The notes under the pieces are model-generated. The model was not told the DNA's origin. It ran no database searches and was given only the letters and a program-made list of their open reading frames with translations. A DNA stretch of 64,000 nt from Deltaproteobacteria bacterium (GTDB taxonomy: Bacteria > Desulfobacterota > Desulfobacteria > Desulfobacterales > Desulfatibacillaceae), in the NCBI GenBank assembly GCA_016235345.1, contig JACRLG010000023.1, positions 186,001-250,000 on the forward strand, read 5' to 3'. Position 1 is the first letter of the stretch. Each line of letters starts with the position of its first letter. Below, one piece after another: positions 33,397 through 44,100 of this stretch. The translations under genes and the position numbers were made by a program.

Positions 33397-33441
33397 TCGT
33401 TGGGTGAACCCGGACCTTCGGCCCGGAACCACCCAACCTAC
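33397..33441. repeat. Short interspersed repeat (GGGTGAACCCGG type), copy 2
   Basis: TTGGGTGAACCCGGACC, a short spacer and GGCCCGGAACCACCCAACCTACG match the copy at 5445-5492 almost exactly. Confidence 0.8.
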
Positions 33442-33548
33442 GGTTTTGGCAGCCGACATCCCTTTCGTTTCGGTGCGTACTGTCCTTTCCAGGCACGGCA
33501 CCCAGCCCACTGTTTTTGCCTTTTACCCCCTCCACCACCGGCGCGGGG

Positions 33549-33672
33549 TAGGCTGTCTGAAAACGATGAGATGCAAGGAAGCGTGGTCGGGCCGGGGAGG
33601 GATAGTACAAAAGGTACATCCCGACCCGGCCCGACCGCGCTGACGCAGCAGGTCGCGTTTTCAGGCAGCCTA
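33549..33672. repeat. Stop-codon-adjacent palindromic element, copy D
   Basis: 124 bp. The 17-bp terminal arms are TAGGCTGTCTGAAAACG and CGTTTTCAGGCAGCCTA, one mismatch. Centre GATAGTACAAAAGGTACATC. Orientation as copy B. The last three bases (33670-33672) are the stop codon of the LpoA-like gene on the minus strand, so the element end supplies the stop. Confidence 0.88.
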
Positions 33673-35586
33673 CCGGAAGAAGCCGGGGCCGGGTACTTCG
33701 TCAAATCCGCCATTGGTGACCTTAAGAATGACCAGGTCCTTATGCACCTCGCCCTTGTCGTCAAAATAGGTGGAGCCGGTGACTCCGCCGAAGGAAGCGC
33801 CCACCAGGGCCTTTCTGAGCATTTTTCCGCTTCTAACGCCCTCTGTGGCGGCGGCCCGGAAAAGGATCATGGCCGAGTCATAGCCAAGGGCTTCCAGGAA
33901 GCCGGGCGGGCGTCCGTTTGCGTCAGTGAAGTCGGTCATGAATTCGCGCACTTCGGGCCGCTGGCTGTCGCGGAAAAAAATGTCGGCTATCACCGCGCCC
34001 TCGGTGGCGTTTCCCGCCACTTCCGCAAGTTTCCCCGAATGCCAGGCATTGGTGCCGAAAACGGGCTTTTTGACGCCGTAATAAAAGAGCTGGGAAATTA
34101 TGAGGCCGGAGGTCGAGGGCTTATCCGGTATGAAAACCGCGTCAAAGGCGAAAACGGGCTTGGCCGGGACCGGCTTGGCGGCTGGGGTCAGGGCGGGCAG
34201 GGGAGCCCGTGGGGACGGGGGATGGGCCTTGGCGGGCTTTACGCACGAGGCCAGGAAGCCTTCGATCACGTCGGAAAAATCCGTCATCTTGGGATCGTAG
34301 GGTCGCACGCATGAAATGGTTCCGCCCGCTGCTTTGACGGCTTGCCTGAAGCTCTTGGCGGCCAGGGCTCCGTAGCTGTCGTTTGGATGGATGACGGCGA
34401 AGGTCTTGAGCCCCGCAGACTTCACACCGTAGGCTGCCAGGGCCTGGGAAATCATGGGGAGGGTTACGTAATTCCGGAAAAGGTAGGAACCGGGGGCGGT
34501 GACGCCCTCCTTCTGCGTAAAGACGATGGCCGGAATTTCCAGGTCGCGGGTGGTTTTTTTGAGGACGTCCGCGCTGGTCATGGGGCCTATGACGGCGGCC
34601 ACCCCGGCTGCGGCCAGCTCGGAAAAGCCCAGGCGCGTGCCTTCCGCCGTGGAGCCGCTGTCCCTGACAATAAGGGTCACGGTGCGCTCCGGTCGCAGGG
34701 AGTTGAACTGGGAGACGGCCAGCTCCACCCCGGCCAGGATGGAATTTCCGTGCTGAGCGTATGATCCGGTTAGGGGCAGGAGGACTCCGAAGGAGGCCGG
34801 GTTGAAGTCCAGGCTTCGCTGGGCCCCGTTGATCACGGCTTTTAGCCTGCTTGCCCGTTCGTTTGACGGGCACCTCGAAAGGACGCGGCTGGCAGTGTCC
34901 TTTGCCGCAGCCGAGTTGCCCTCTGACAAAAGGCGTTCTGAAATGACCGCTCCCAGCACGCCCTGGATCATGCAGTTTTGAGCCGAGGATAGGGCCGGTC
35001 CCTGTTCATTGGGCTCAAGAAGGAGAGCCGCCTTTTCAACCTTTGAAAGAACCTGGGCCCGGTTGAGTTCGCGCCCCACCGAAAGGGCCTGGTCAAAGGC
35101 GTCAAGGGCCTGAACCGGGCGTTCGAGGCCGGTGTTGGCGCTTCCGGCCATGACCAGGGCGGCGGCCCGCACCCTTTCGGAGTTGGGTGGGGCGGCCAGG
35201 GGCCTGGCCTCGTCCAGGGCTTCCTTGAAGCGCCCTTCCCGAAGAAGGCAGTCCACAAGGCCCAGCTTGGCGTCAGGCGCGTAGAGGGAGTCCCCGAAAC
35301 GCGAGACCACCGCCCGGTAGGCTTCCCGCGCCGCAGCCACGTCATTTTTTCCCGATGAAATGGCCGCGATCTTGAGCCAGGCCGCCGGAGCCATGGACCC
35401 CGTGGGGCTGGCCTTGAGGTAGGCCCTGTACTCCTTGAGGGCGGCGTCGGCCTTGCCCAAAGCGGCCAGGGCCTCGGCTGCGGCGAAGTGGTCCGGCTTT
35501 GGGGCGTCCTTGGCGTATGCCGGAGCCGCAAAGAGCCCGGCCAGAATAAAAGCCAGCGCAACCGGAATTATGAGCCTTGATTTCAT
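33670..35586 (-). CDS. LpoA-like / leucine-binding-type periplasmic protein with N-terminal TPR-like domain
   Basis: 638 residues from the ATG at 35586 (GGGGAAAAAAGC upstream). The signal peptide ends near AYA|KDAP; no lipobox Cys is seen. Residues ~25-225 are helical TPR-like repeats (AAEALAALGKADAALKEYRAYLKASP). Residues ~250-638 are a type-I periplasmic-binding fold: FGVLLPLTGSYAQHGNSILAGVELA, AAVIGPMTSADV and AVIHPNDSYGALAA. This two-part layout matches penicillin-binding-protein activators (LpoA) more than amino-acid receptors. A Pro/Ala-rich insert (~470-500) interrupts the binding fold. No ABC transporter genes are adjacent. Its stop codon lies in repeat copy D. Confidence 0.78.
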   Translation of the reverse strand: MKSRLIIPVALAFILAGLFAAPAYAKDAPKPDHFAAAEALAALGKADAALKEYRAYLKASPTGSMAPAAWLKIAAISSGKNDVAAAREAYRAVVSRFGDSLYAPDAKLGLVDCLLREGRFKEALDEARPLAAPPNSERVRAAALVMAGSANTGLERPVQALDAFDQALSVGRELNRAQVLSKVEKAALLLEPNEQGPALSSAQNCMIQGVLGAVISERLLSEGNSAAAKDTASRVLSRCPSNERASRLKAVINGAQRSLDFNPASFGVLLPLTGSYAQHGNSILAGVELAVSQFNSLRPERTVTLIVRDSGSTAEGTRLGFSELAAAGVAAVIGPMTSADVLKKTTRDLEIPAIVFTQKEGVTAPGSYLFRNYVTLPMISQALAAYGVKSAGLKTFAVIHPNDSYGALAAKSFRQAVKAAGGTISCVRPYDPKMTDFSDVIEGFLASCVKPAKAHPPSPRAPLPALTPAAKPVPAKPVFAFDAVFIPDKPSTSGLIISQLFYYGVKKPVFGTNAWHSGKLAEVAGNATEGAVIADIFFRDSQRPEVREFMTDFTDANGRPPGFLEALGYDSAMILFRAAATEGVRSGKMLRKALVGASFGGVTGSTYFDDKGEVHKDLVILKVTNGGFDEVPGPGFFR

Positions 35587-35689
35587 GATGCTTTTTTCCC
35601 CGATGTTTTCAGTCGCCCAAAAAAACGGCGTCGGAAGCAATCCGAGCCGACGCCTAACATACGGGAAAATGTCGAAACAGACAAGTCTG

Positions 35690-37474
35690 TCATTTTTCCC
35701 GCAACATGTCCGAAAGGCCGCTTCTTCTGCTGATTTTGGCTTTTACCGCATGGGCCGCGACGGCAAGGGGCGAAACCACGGTGATCCTGCCCCTGGCCCT
35801 GGTGACTGCGGTGTAAAACAGCTCCCTGGTCAGGACCTGCGAGGGCCTTGGCGGCAGGAGGATCAGGACCTCCTCGAATTCCGCGCCCTGGCTCTTGTGA
35901 ACGGTCATGGCGAACACGGTCTCGTGGGCCGGAAGCACCAGGGGGGAAAAGGACAGGGGGGCGTTTTCCGGGCCGGAAAACCAGGCCCGGCCATCAAACA
36001 TCACTCCGCAGTCGCCGTTGAAAAGCCGAAGCGAGCCGTCGTTACGGGTGATTATGACTCCCCGGCGTTGATAGGCGGGGCTTATGGACGGGATAAGGCC
36101 CCTTTTGACCAGCGCCCTTTCCAGCACGGCGTTGGCGTGGGCAGCGCTTCCCGGTCCTTCCCTGTGGGCGGCGAGCACCCGGAACCTGTCCAGGGCGCTC
36201 AAGGCCTCGGAAACGGTGGCGGCCTTCAGGAAAGCCCCGTAGCCTTCCAGCATCCTTTTTTCGAGTATTTCCGATATACTGGCCGGATCGTCATATTCAA
36301 CGAAATTGACGGAACCTTCGCCATTGGCCCTTTCCCTTAAAAATTCCGCCGCGCCCGTCTCGTCGCCTTCGATGATCAATCGGGCTAGCACGGCTGTTTC
36401 GGAGCCGGAGCCGAAGCGGTAGTTCCTTTTAAGATGCGCCACGCCGTCCGAAAGCCCGGTGGCGGAAGGGTCGGCGGCAAGGTCGCAGCCCGTGGCCGCC
36501 TTTAGGACGGAGGCGAATTCCACCGAAGGCCCGCTGGCCGGGCCTGCGCAGAGGTCGCCAAGCACCGAGCCGGGGTCCACCGAGGCGAGCTGGTTGCTGT
36601 CGCCCAGAAGGATCACGCGGGTATCCGGTGAAAGGGCCGAAAAAAGGCGGCTCATGAGCAAAAGATCGATCATGGAGGCTTCGTCGGCCACTATGGTTCC
36701 GGCGACCAGCGGGTTTCCGGGGCCGTGGGCGAAACCCGCCTTTCCGGGTATGGCGCCCAGGAGCCTGTGGATGGTGGACGCGTTTTCGGGAAAGGCCTTT
36801 CGGACCCTTTCGGGAAGCACGGATGAAAGCTCATCTTTGGCTGCGGCCACCGAGCTTTGAAGCCGCTGGGCGGCCTTTCCGGTGGGCGCGCATAAAATGA
36901 CGGGACCGGCCTTTTCGCCGAAAAGCTCAAGGATGAGGGCTATGATCCGGGCTGCGGTGCGGGTCTTGCCGGTTCCGGGTCCGCCTGAGATCACGGAAAA
37001 CCTTCGCAATACCGCAGTGGCCGCAGCCAGCTTCTGCCAGTCGGTCTGGCCGGGGTCGCCGGGAAAAAGCCTGTCGAGGCTTGTACGCAGCCCGTTAAGG
37101 TCAAGCCCCCAGGTTTCGACCCTGCTTCTTTCAAGAATGGCCCTGGCGAGCCCCTTTTCGCAGGAGTAGAGGCGCTCCAGGTAGAGCCTGCCCGCATGGT
37201 CCAGTATCAGGGGCTTGTAGTCCCCCGGCCCGCCCACCACCCTGCATTTTTTGAGGCTTTCGGCCCACGAGCCGGGGGGAGGAGCGGAAAGCCCCGCCGC
37301 TTCGCATGTGGCCGGGGCTATGCTGCCCAGGTCCAGGCACACGTGGCCCTCCACGCCGCACTGGCACAAGAGGGCCGAGGCCGCGTAAAGGGCGGGGTCC
37401 GGGCCCTTGTTCAGCCTTTCCATGAATTGGGCGAAGCGCCTTCCCAGGGGGGAAAGCCCGGTTTCCTGGTTCAT
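35690..37474 (-). CDS. recD: Exodeoxyribonuclease V, RecD helicase subunit
   Basis: 5'-3' helicase motor of RecBCD. 594 residues from the ATG at 37474, which overlaps the recB stop by 3 nt (ATGA). Walker A GGPGTGKTRTAA is at ~167-178, CAPTGKAAQRL follows, then ADEASMIDLLLM (motif II), LLGDSNQLASVDPG (motif III) and the C-terminal MTVHKSQGAEFEEVLILLP and FYTAVTRAR (motifs V-VI). It is the last gene of the recC-recB-recD operon, and the full heterotrimer is encoded. Confidence 0.95.
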   Translation of the reverse strand: MNQETGLSPLGRRFAQFMERLNKGPDPALYAASALLCQCGVEGHVCLDLGSIAPATCEAAGLSAPPPGSWAESLKKCRVVGGPGDYKPLILDHAGRLYLERLYSCEKGLARAILERSRVETWGLDLNGLRTSLDRLFPGDPGQTDWQKLAAATAVLRRFSVISGGPGTGKTRTAARIIALILELFGEKAGPVILCAPTGKAAQRLQSSVAAAKDELSSVLPERVRKAFPENASTIHRLLGAIPGKAGFAHGPGNPLVAGTIVADEASMIDLLLMSRLFSALSPDTRVILLGDSNQLASVDPGSVLGDLCAGPASGPSVEFASVLKAATGCDLAADPSATGLSDGVAHLKRNYRFGSGSETAVLARLIIEGDETGAAEFLRERANGEGSVNFVEYDDPASISEILEKRMLEGYGAFLKAATVSEALSALDRFRVLAAHREGPGSAAHANAVLERALVKRGLIPSISPAYQRRGVIITRNDGSLRLFNGDCGVMFDGRAWFSGPENAPLSFSPLVLPAHETVFAMTVHKSQGAEFEEVLILLPPRPSQVLTRELFYTAVTRARGRITVVSPLAVAAHAVKAKISRRSGLSDMLREK

Positions 37475-40400
37475 GGCCGTGTCCCTTCCCCAGTAAGGCC
37501 GCCGGTTTCGCCGCAAAGAGCCCGTTTAAGCCCAAGGATCAGCCTCTTTTCGGGCCTGTCCCCGAACACGCCGAATCCGGGGGCCGCGCCCCGCAGGAAA
37601 ATGTAGAACACTCCGCCGAAGTGCCGGTCGTAGTCGTAATTTTCAAGGCGGAGGCCGAGGTGCCGGTGAAGGGCCAGGGCGTAAAGATGGTACTGGAGGG
37701 TGTAGTGGTGCTCGCCCATGGCCTGGCAAAGGGCTTTTTGGTGATAGTCCTCCGGACTCGTTCCCAGGTGGTTGCTTTTCCAGTCAACCAGGAAATATTT
37801 TCCGTCGTGAAGAAAAACCATGTCAACAAAGCCGTGCATGAAGCCCCCTGTTTCCGAAAAGCCCAGGTCCTCGAACTTTTCCGGGACCCGCGCCATGATG
37901 GGGCTTCCAGAAAAGGCCGCAGCGAGCTTTTGGGGCGTGAGGCCCCTTATGGGAAAGGCGAACTCCATCTCGTTCACCCTGGCTGAAGGCCCCACCGAGG
38001 AAAGGGCAAGGCCCGGAAAATTCGGGGAAAGCGGGGTGCTTACCAGCCGGTTGACCATTTCGCTTACCGGCCCTTCCCATTCTTCGGAAAAGCCGTGGGC
38101 TTTCAAGCGGTCCCTTACGTGGGCGGAAAGAAGCTCCCCGTCGCTTACGGTGAAGTCCCAGTGCTCCAGAAGATCATGGAAGAATTGCCCGGCGTCGGCC
38201 CCCTTGGGAAAATCAAAGATGTCGGGCGGGCCCTCCTTTTCGGGTCCGGTTTTGTATTCCCAGGGAAAGAGCGCGAAATCCCCGGTCTCCGGCCCCTCGG
38301 ATGCCGCCTCGCCCTGTGAGGCCAGGGCCGAATAACTGGTCACCCTGAAGGAGCCGTCGATGAAGCCCGAAAAGTGCCTGCACCTTAGCTCAAGGCCTTC
38401 CCTGCCCGGAGCCTTCGGCAGAGGAACCGGGGCATCCGGGGGGAGCCTTAGGCCCACCGCGCCGCCCGACGCCTCCACAAGGGGCGCGAGGGCCTGCTCC
38501 AGCTCATTCAGTTCCACGTCCTTCAAGCGGTCGTTGGACCCGGAAAGCCATTCCCCAAGGGCGTCATCGCCCTCGTTTAAAGGCCCGTGAAGGAGCCAGG
38601 CAAGGGCACTGTCACCGGCGCCGTTGATTGGTCCCCAGGCCATGGTGCAAAGGTTCCTGGCGCGGGTTAAAGCCACGTAGCAAAGCCTCAGCCTTTCGGC
38701 CAGGGTCTCCTTTTTGAGGCTCAACTCGTCGATTGGCCCGACAAGCGACATGACCAGCCGGTTTTCCCTGGCCGGGTCGTGAAAGATGGCCGGGGACTCG
38801 ATTTTGAGCTTGGCGAAGAGGAAGGGCGAGAAAACGATGGGATACTCCAGGCCCTTGCTGGCGTGGATGGTCACCACCTTGACGGCTTCCTCGTCGCTTT
38901 CGAGCCTGAGGAGAAGCTCGTCGCCGCCGGTCTCTTTCCCGGAAATTGCGCGGGAAAGCCAGTCGGCCAGGGCCTCCGGCCCAAGGCCCCTTTCCCGCTC
39001 CGCCTGGGAAAGAACCTCGGCAAGGTGGACCAGGTTGGTGACCCGGCGCTCCCCGTCCTCCAGGGCCAGGAGCCTTGGAAAGACGTTTTCCCGGCGCATC
39101 AATGCCCTGAAAAGGGGCGCGAAGCCGCGCCTGGCCCAAAGCGCCCGCAAAGCCCGGAATTCCTGCCCCAGAAGCCCGAACTCATCCGGCTCTTCAACGA
39201 GCCTCGCCAGTTCGATGGCGTCGCGCCCCATTATAGTGGTGGCAAGGGCGGCCCTCATGGCCTTCAAATCGGAGGGCCGGGCCACGGCCCTTGTTAGGGC
39301 CAGCATTTCCCTGGCTTCCTCGGCGTAAAAGAGCTTTTCCGTGCTGTAGCGCACGCAGTGGATACCGGCCCTTCTGAGCGCCCGCTCCACCATGCGGGCT
39401 TCGGGATGGCTGCGCACCAGAACGGCCATGTGGCGCTCGCCCAAAGGCTCGTCCCCAAGCCTCGCCTCCCCCCTTCTCCCCCAGGCCACAAGCTGTGTGA
39501 TCCTGGACGCGAGGGCCGCAACAATCGTCTTTTTGGCGTCCTCCACGCCGAGCTTGTTTTTCCCTTCCGGGTCCATGAGCCAGATTTCAAGTGGGGGGAG
39601 CTTTTCGGGAAGGATCAGCTTGGGCCTTTCCATTCCGGGAGCGGCAATGGCCGGGGTGAAGCCGATTCCAGGAAGAACGAAGGGGGCCACAGGCATGTCC
39701 CTTTCGCCTTCGTTCCGGGCCGGGCGGTGAAACAGGGCGTTCACCCCGTCCACCAGGGCCGGGTCCGAGCGCCTGTTGTGGTTTATGGTGTGGATGGCGT
39801 CGGCGTTGCGGGCGGCAGCGAGATACGAGAAAACGTCCGCCCCCCGGAAGGCGTAGATGGCCTGCTTGGGGTCGCCTATGAGGAAAAGGGGCTTGCCCTG
39901 CCTTGCGAAAAGGGCCTGGAAAATTGAGTACTGGTCGGGGTCCGTGTCCTGGAACTCGTCGATCAGGGCGCAGTCGAAGCGGCCTCCCACCGCCCTGGCC
40001 GCCGCTTCGCCGCCGGGGCCTTCAAGGGCGCGGGCGAGGGATGACACCAGGTCGTTGTAAAACTGCACGTTCTTCTTCGCCTTGGCCGCCTTGAGGGCTT
40101 TTTCGGCAAAGGGGAAAAACTCCCGGTCCAGGTGCTCCGCAAAACGTCCGCACTGGGCCTCCAGGTCTTTTCCGAGAGCCCAGGCCAGTTGGCACAGATC
40201 GAAAAAGGGGTGCTCCAAGGGGGCCTTTTTCCTGTTCAGCGAGGCGGTAAGTTTGTTGGCGGTGAATTTTTCGAATATGTCCCTTAGCGGAAATTCAGGC
40301 TGGGCTCCTGCGCAGTATTCGTCCATGTACGAAAGCATGGAATCCAGGATTGCGTCCTTGTAATAGGTGGCGTGGAGGCTCCTTTCCTTTATCGCCGCCC

Positions 40401-41184
40401 GCAGAAGGGCCTCCGCTTCCTCTCTTGCAGAAGCCCAGGCTGCCCTCACCCCTGCGGCGCTTTCCTTGAAAGGGGCGAGCGCGGCAAGTTCCGGGCGCTC
40501 GTCCCTTCCCTCCACGATTATCGAATTATGGCGAAGGTAAAGGCCAAGAAGGCGCGAGAAATGCCGGGGGTCGATTTTTTTCCTCTTATCCTTGTTCTCC
40601 TTTTTATCGTATTTCTCGTCCTTTTCGTTTTTTGCGTAGAGTAAAAACTCCTCCGGCGCGCCGTAGAAGTTCGCCCGATAGTAGTCCCGTGCCACGGCGG
40701 TAATGAATTCGCCTGTTTCGGCGGCCAGTTCCACGCCGTAGCCCGCCCCGCTCTCGAAGGCCGCAGCGGTCAGCGCTCTCTGGCAGAACCCGTGGATGGT
40801 ATGTATCGCCGCCTCGTCGAAATGCGCGAGCGCCCGCTCCACCCGGCCCGGACCGTCTTCGGGATGTCTTTGGGCCAGGGCCTCCACCACCTTGTCGCCC
40901 CCGCAGCCGCGCCCCTTGTAGGCGTCGCGCAGAAGGGCCAGCCTCGCCCTTATGCGCCCGGAAAGCTCCTGGGTGGCGGCCCTGGTGAAGGTGACGGCAA
41001 GTATCCTGTCAACTGGAAAATCCCTTTCAACCAGAAGCCTAAGGTACAGGCTGGTCAACTGCCAGGTCTTTCCGGTTCCGGCCCCGGCCTCAACCAGGTG
41101 GGAGCCCGAAAGGGGCACTGCCATGGGGTCCAGAAGGGGTACTGCCCTTGGCGCATCATCGCGGGAAGCCGAAGGGTCCGTCAT
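37471..41184 (-). CDS. recB: Exodeoxyribonuclease V, RecB helicase-nuclease subunit
   Basis: 3'-5' helicase with the complex's single nuclease site. 1,237 residues from the ATG at 41184, which overlaps the recC stop (ATGA). Walker A EAGAGTGKTWQLT is at ~33-45, with AVTFTRAA, the IDEFQDTDPDQYSIF motif II, GDPKQAIYAFRGAD and VVTIHASKGLEYPIVF. The C-terminal nuclease has FVDMVFLHDGKYFLVDWKSNHLG, matching the RecB Asp-Asp-Lys site (D-x-V...D-W-K-S-N). A lysine-rich run (KNEKDEKYDKKENKDKRKK) in the arm region (~190-210) is unusual. Function: double-strand-break repair with Chi recognition. Confidence 0.95.
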   Translation of the reverse strand: MTDPSASRDDAPRAVPLLDPMAVPLSGSHLVEAGAGTGKTWQLTSLYLRLLVERDFPVDRILAVTFTRAATQELSGRIRARLALLRDAYKGRGCGGDKVVEALAQRHPEDGPGRVERALAHFDEAAIHTIHGFCQRALTAAAFESGAGYGVELAAETGEFITAVARDYYRANFYGAPEEFLLYAKNEKDEKYDKKENKDKRKKIDPRHFSRLLGLYLRHNSIIVEGRDERPELAALAPFKESAAGVRAAWASAREEAEALLRAAIKERSLHATYYKDAILDSMLSYMDEYCAGAQPEFPLRDIFEKFTANKLTASLNRKKAPLEHPFFDLCQLAWALGKDLEAQCGRFAEHLDREFFPFAEKALKAAKAKKNVQFYNDLVSSLARALEGPGGEAAARAVGGRFDCALIDEFQDTDPDQYSIFQALFARQGKPLFLIGDPKQAIYAFRGADVFSYLAAARNADAIHTINHNRRSDPALVDGVNALFHRPARNEGERDMPVAPFVLPGIGFTPAIAAPGMERPKLILPEKLPPLEIWLMDPEGKNKLGVEDAKKTIVAALASRITQLVAWGRRGEARLGDEPLGERHMAVLVRSHPEARMVERALRRAGIHCVRYSTEKLFYAEEAREMLALTRAVARPSDLKAMRAALATTIMGRDAIELARLVEEPDEFGLLGQEFRALRALWARRGFAPLFRALMRRENVFPRLLALEDGERRVTNLVHLAEVLSQAERERGLGPEALADWLSRAISGKETGGDELLLRLESDEEAVKVVTIHASKGLEYPIVFSPFLFAKLKIESPAIFHDPARENRLVMSLVGPIDELSLKKETLAERLRLCYVALTRARNLCTMAWGPINGAGDSALAWLLHGPLNEGDDALGEWLSGSNDRLKDVELNELEQALAPLVEASGGAVGLRLPPDAPVPLPKAPGREGLELRCRHFSGFIDGSFRVTSYSALASQGEAASEGPETGDFALFPWEYKTGPEKEGPPDIFDFPKGADAGQFFHDLLEHWDFTVSDGELLSAHVRDRLKAHGFSEEWEGPVSEMVNRLVSTPLSPNFPGLALSSVGPSARVNEMEFAFPIRGLTPQKLAAAFSGSPIMARVPEKFEDLGFSETGGFMHGFVDMVFLHDGKYFLVDWKSNHLGTSPEDYHQKALCQAMGEHHYTLQYHLYALALHRHLGLRLENYDYDRHFGGVFYIFLRGAAPGFGVFGDRPEKRLILGLKRALCGETGGLTGEGTRP

Positions 41185-44100
41185 GGCAGTTTCTCCCAAA
41201 GAGCCAGGATGGGCGAAAACACGGCCCTGGCGGTTTCGCAGAAATCAGTCAAAAGCGGCTCTTCCAGGGGGGCGGCGTTTTTGAAGCAGAGGCTGACTGC
41301 CGCGTCCGCGTCTTCGCCTCTTCCGAAATCCGTGCTGAGAAAGGCTTTTTGCGCGGCCTTCAAAGCCTTGCCCTCGTCTTTTTCCTTGTAAAGGGTCTGG
41401 GCGTAGGCGAGGGACGAGCTCGGGAAAAACAGGAGAGGCTCGCTCAGTCCCTTTCTGTGGATTTCAAGCAGTACGCCCAGGCGTTCACGGGCTTCCTCCG
41501 GCGAAAGGGGCGGCAGGGCGAAGGAGCCGTCCGTGGCAAGGGTTGTGGTTTCAGAGGCCGTGTCGGCGAAAGTCGCGCACAGGGCGAGATGATGGATGAA
41601 GGCCTTAAGCATGTCCTTGGGCTTTATCGGGGCCGGGCGAAAAAGGAGAAGGCCGTCCCGGTGCAGGATGACGCCGTCTTCCACCCGGCCCGAAATTTTG
41701 CCGGAAAGCCGGAACCCGCCAAGCCCGATGTCCGCGAAAACCGGCTCCCGCAGGCTTTTAAGGCAGGGCTTCACCTTTCGGGCCACCGGGGCCATGGCCC
41801 GCGCGGCCATGTCGAACACGAGCCGCCCGCCTTTTCCGTGGGGCAGAATTCCCAGGGCCTCGATCCTGGGAAGCCAGTCCTCCGGCTCATCCCCTGAAAG
41901 GCGCTTTCCGAGAACGGTTTGAAAGATAGTGTACCTTTCCAGGCCGTCGGGCTCGAAGCTCTCGGTGTCGATGAACTCCTCGCCCGATTCTTTCGGATCG
42001 AACCTAAGCCTCTCCTTTACAAAAAACTCCTGGGGCGCGCCGAAAAACCGCACCAGCCTCGCTATAGGCAGCTCCGTGAGGGTTTCGCCCACGGGCGGCA
42101 GGGGCTTGGGGGCGAAAACCGGGGGGGCGGCGCGCGGGCCGGATGCCGCGCGGGAAGCAGCCAGGGCGTGGGAGTCGTAGGAAAAGAGCCTTCCGCCCTC
42201 GCCCGAAAAATAATCCGAAGCCCAGGGGTTCAGCCTGTGCTCCACCAGAAGGGCGTCGCGGGTTTTTTCATGCCCCGGAGCCGAGAAATTGGCGTCCGCG
42301 TAGTCCAGAAGACCGCTCACCAAAGGGGACGGCTCCTTTTGGGAATTGTCCTTAAGGGACCTTCCCTCGTAGGTGATGACGAGCTTTTCCCGTGCGCACA
42401 GGAGGGTTTCCAGGAAAAGATAGCGGTCGTCCTCCCGGCCCGACCGATCCCCCGGCTTTGGGTAAAGGCCCATGAAATCGAAGCCCGGATAAAGATCGGA
42501 GCGGGGAAAGTCACCCTCGTTCATGCCGCACAGGATGATCACCTTAAAGGGAATGCCCCTGGCCGCCGCAAGGGAGGCGAAATTGATCCCTTGGCGCAGA
42601 AAGCCCGCCGAGGACGGCGGCTTTTCCATGCTTTCCAGCAGAATCGCCCTGGCTGCGTCCGCCCCGAAAAGGCCGTCCACCTCGAAGCGCCGGGAAAGCC
42701 CGGCCATGTCCGCCAGTGACTGCCTGAACTCCGTCATGGCTCCCGCATCAAAGGAGCCCGGAAGCAGGAAGCGTTCGGCGGTTTCGGAAAAGAGCGAGGC
42801 CCAGTGGGGAATGGTCCCCGGCCCGGCCAGTTTTTCCGCCAGGGAGAACAGGGATTCGACGAATTCCGCCAGAACCCCCAGAAGCCGCCCGTCCGACGCC
42901 TCCACTGCGGAAAGGGGGGCGATCCCGTCAAAAAGCTCCAGTTTTTCCTCGGCCAGGGGGCCGTTTACGGGGCCGTCGCCGGAAAGGCCGGGGCCGTCAT
43001 CCACGAAGGAGAAGCCCTCGTCCCGCCCGGTCATGGCAAAGCCCAGAAAGAGCCGGTCAAGGCCGTATCTGAAGGTGTTGGCGTGCTCCGCCGGAAGACC
43101 CAGCCTTCTCTTATGATCGCCGTCCATGCCCCAGTAAATCCGGCTTTCGGAAACCCACTGGCCCAGGGTCTCGCAGTCGGCCTGGGAAAGGCCGAACCTG
43201 GCCGAAACCGGTGAAAGGGCCAGAAGGTCCATCACCTCCGAGGCCTCGAACCTGCCTTCCGCCGTGTCCAGCACGGCCTTGAGGGCGTTTAGGACGCCTG
43301 CTTCGGCAAGGCCCCCTCCCGCCACGGTGTGGGGTATTCTGGGCGCATCTTCCCCGGCCAGGCCGAAAACCGCGTCGATCAGGGGGCCGTAAACGGAAAT
43401 GTCCGGGGCCGCCACCAGCACCTCGTGGGGCGAAAGGCCGGGGCTCTTCTCGAAAAGATCGCAAAGAAGGTCTTTCACCGCCTCCATTTCCCGCAAGGGG
43501 CCTGAGGTTTCGTGAACCTCGATGCTCAGGTCGCCGGGGGAAAGGGCGCGGGGCGGATTTCCGTCCAGGGCCGGTTCGGCGAGATTCAGCACGTCCTTCT
43601 GGATGATGGAAAGCAGGGTGTCGCCGTTCGGCTCCCGGAAATCCTCCTCCCACATGGAGTTTTCCTGGACCATGGAAAGGAAGTCGCCTCCGGGCTTGCC
43701 CATTTGCGCCAGAAGGCTGTTGCCCTGGTCGAGGTGGAGGTCATCCGGGCTTCTTTCCGGGGCCTTCCTTAGAAGCCTGCCCTTGCCCTTTTCGCTCACT
43801 ATGTCGGCCCAGTATTCCCGGCAGGGGTTGGCGTGCAGGAGGTGGACCGGGATGATTTCCGCAAGGCGCGAAAACACGGCGAAATGAAAGGGAGGAAGCC
43901 CGGATATGCCGAAAAGGCTGAGCCTGCGGGGAAGGGCCGGGTTTGAATGGTCGAGTCCGCCAGCAGCCCTTTGAAACCTTTCCAGAAGGGCAGGGCGGGA
44001 CAGGTTGGAAATCCCCCGGTTGGCCCGCCGCCACAGCTCCGCCTGCCAGTGGCCGCACTGGCCGCGATCCCAGTTTTCGATCATTTGGGGCCGGAAGAGC

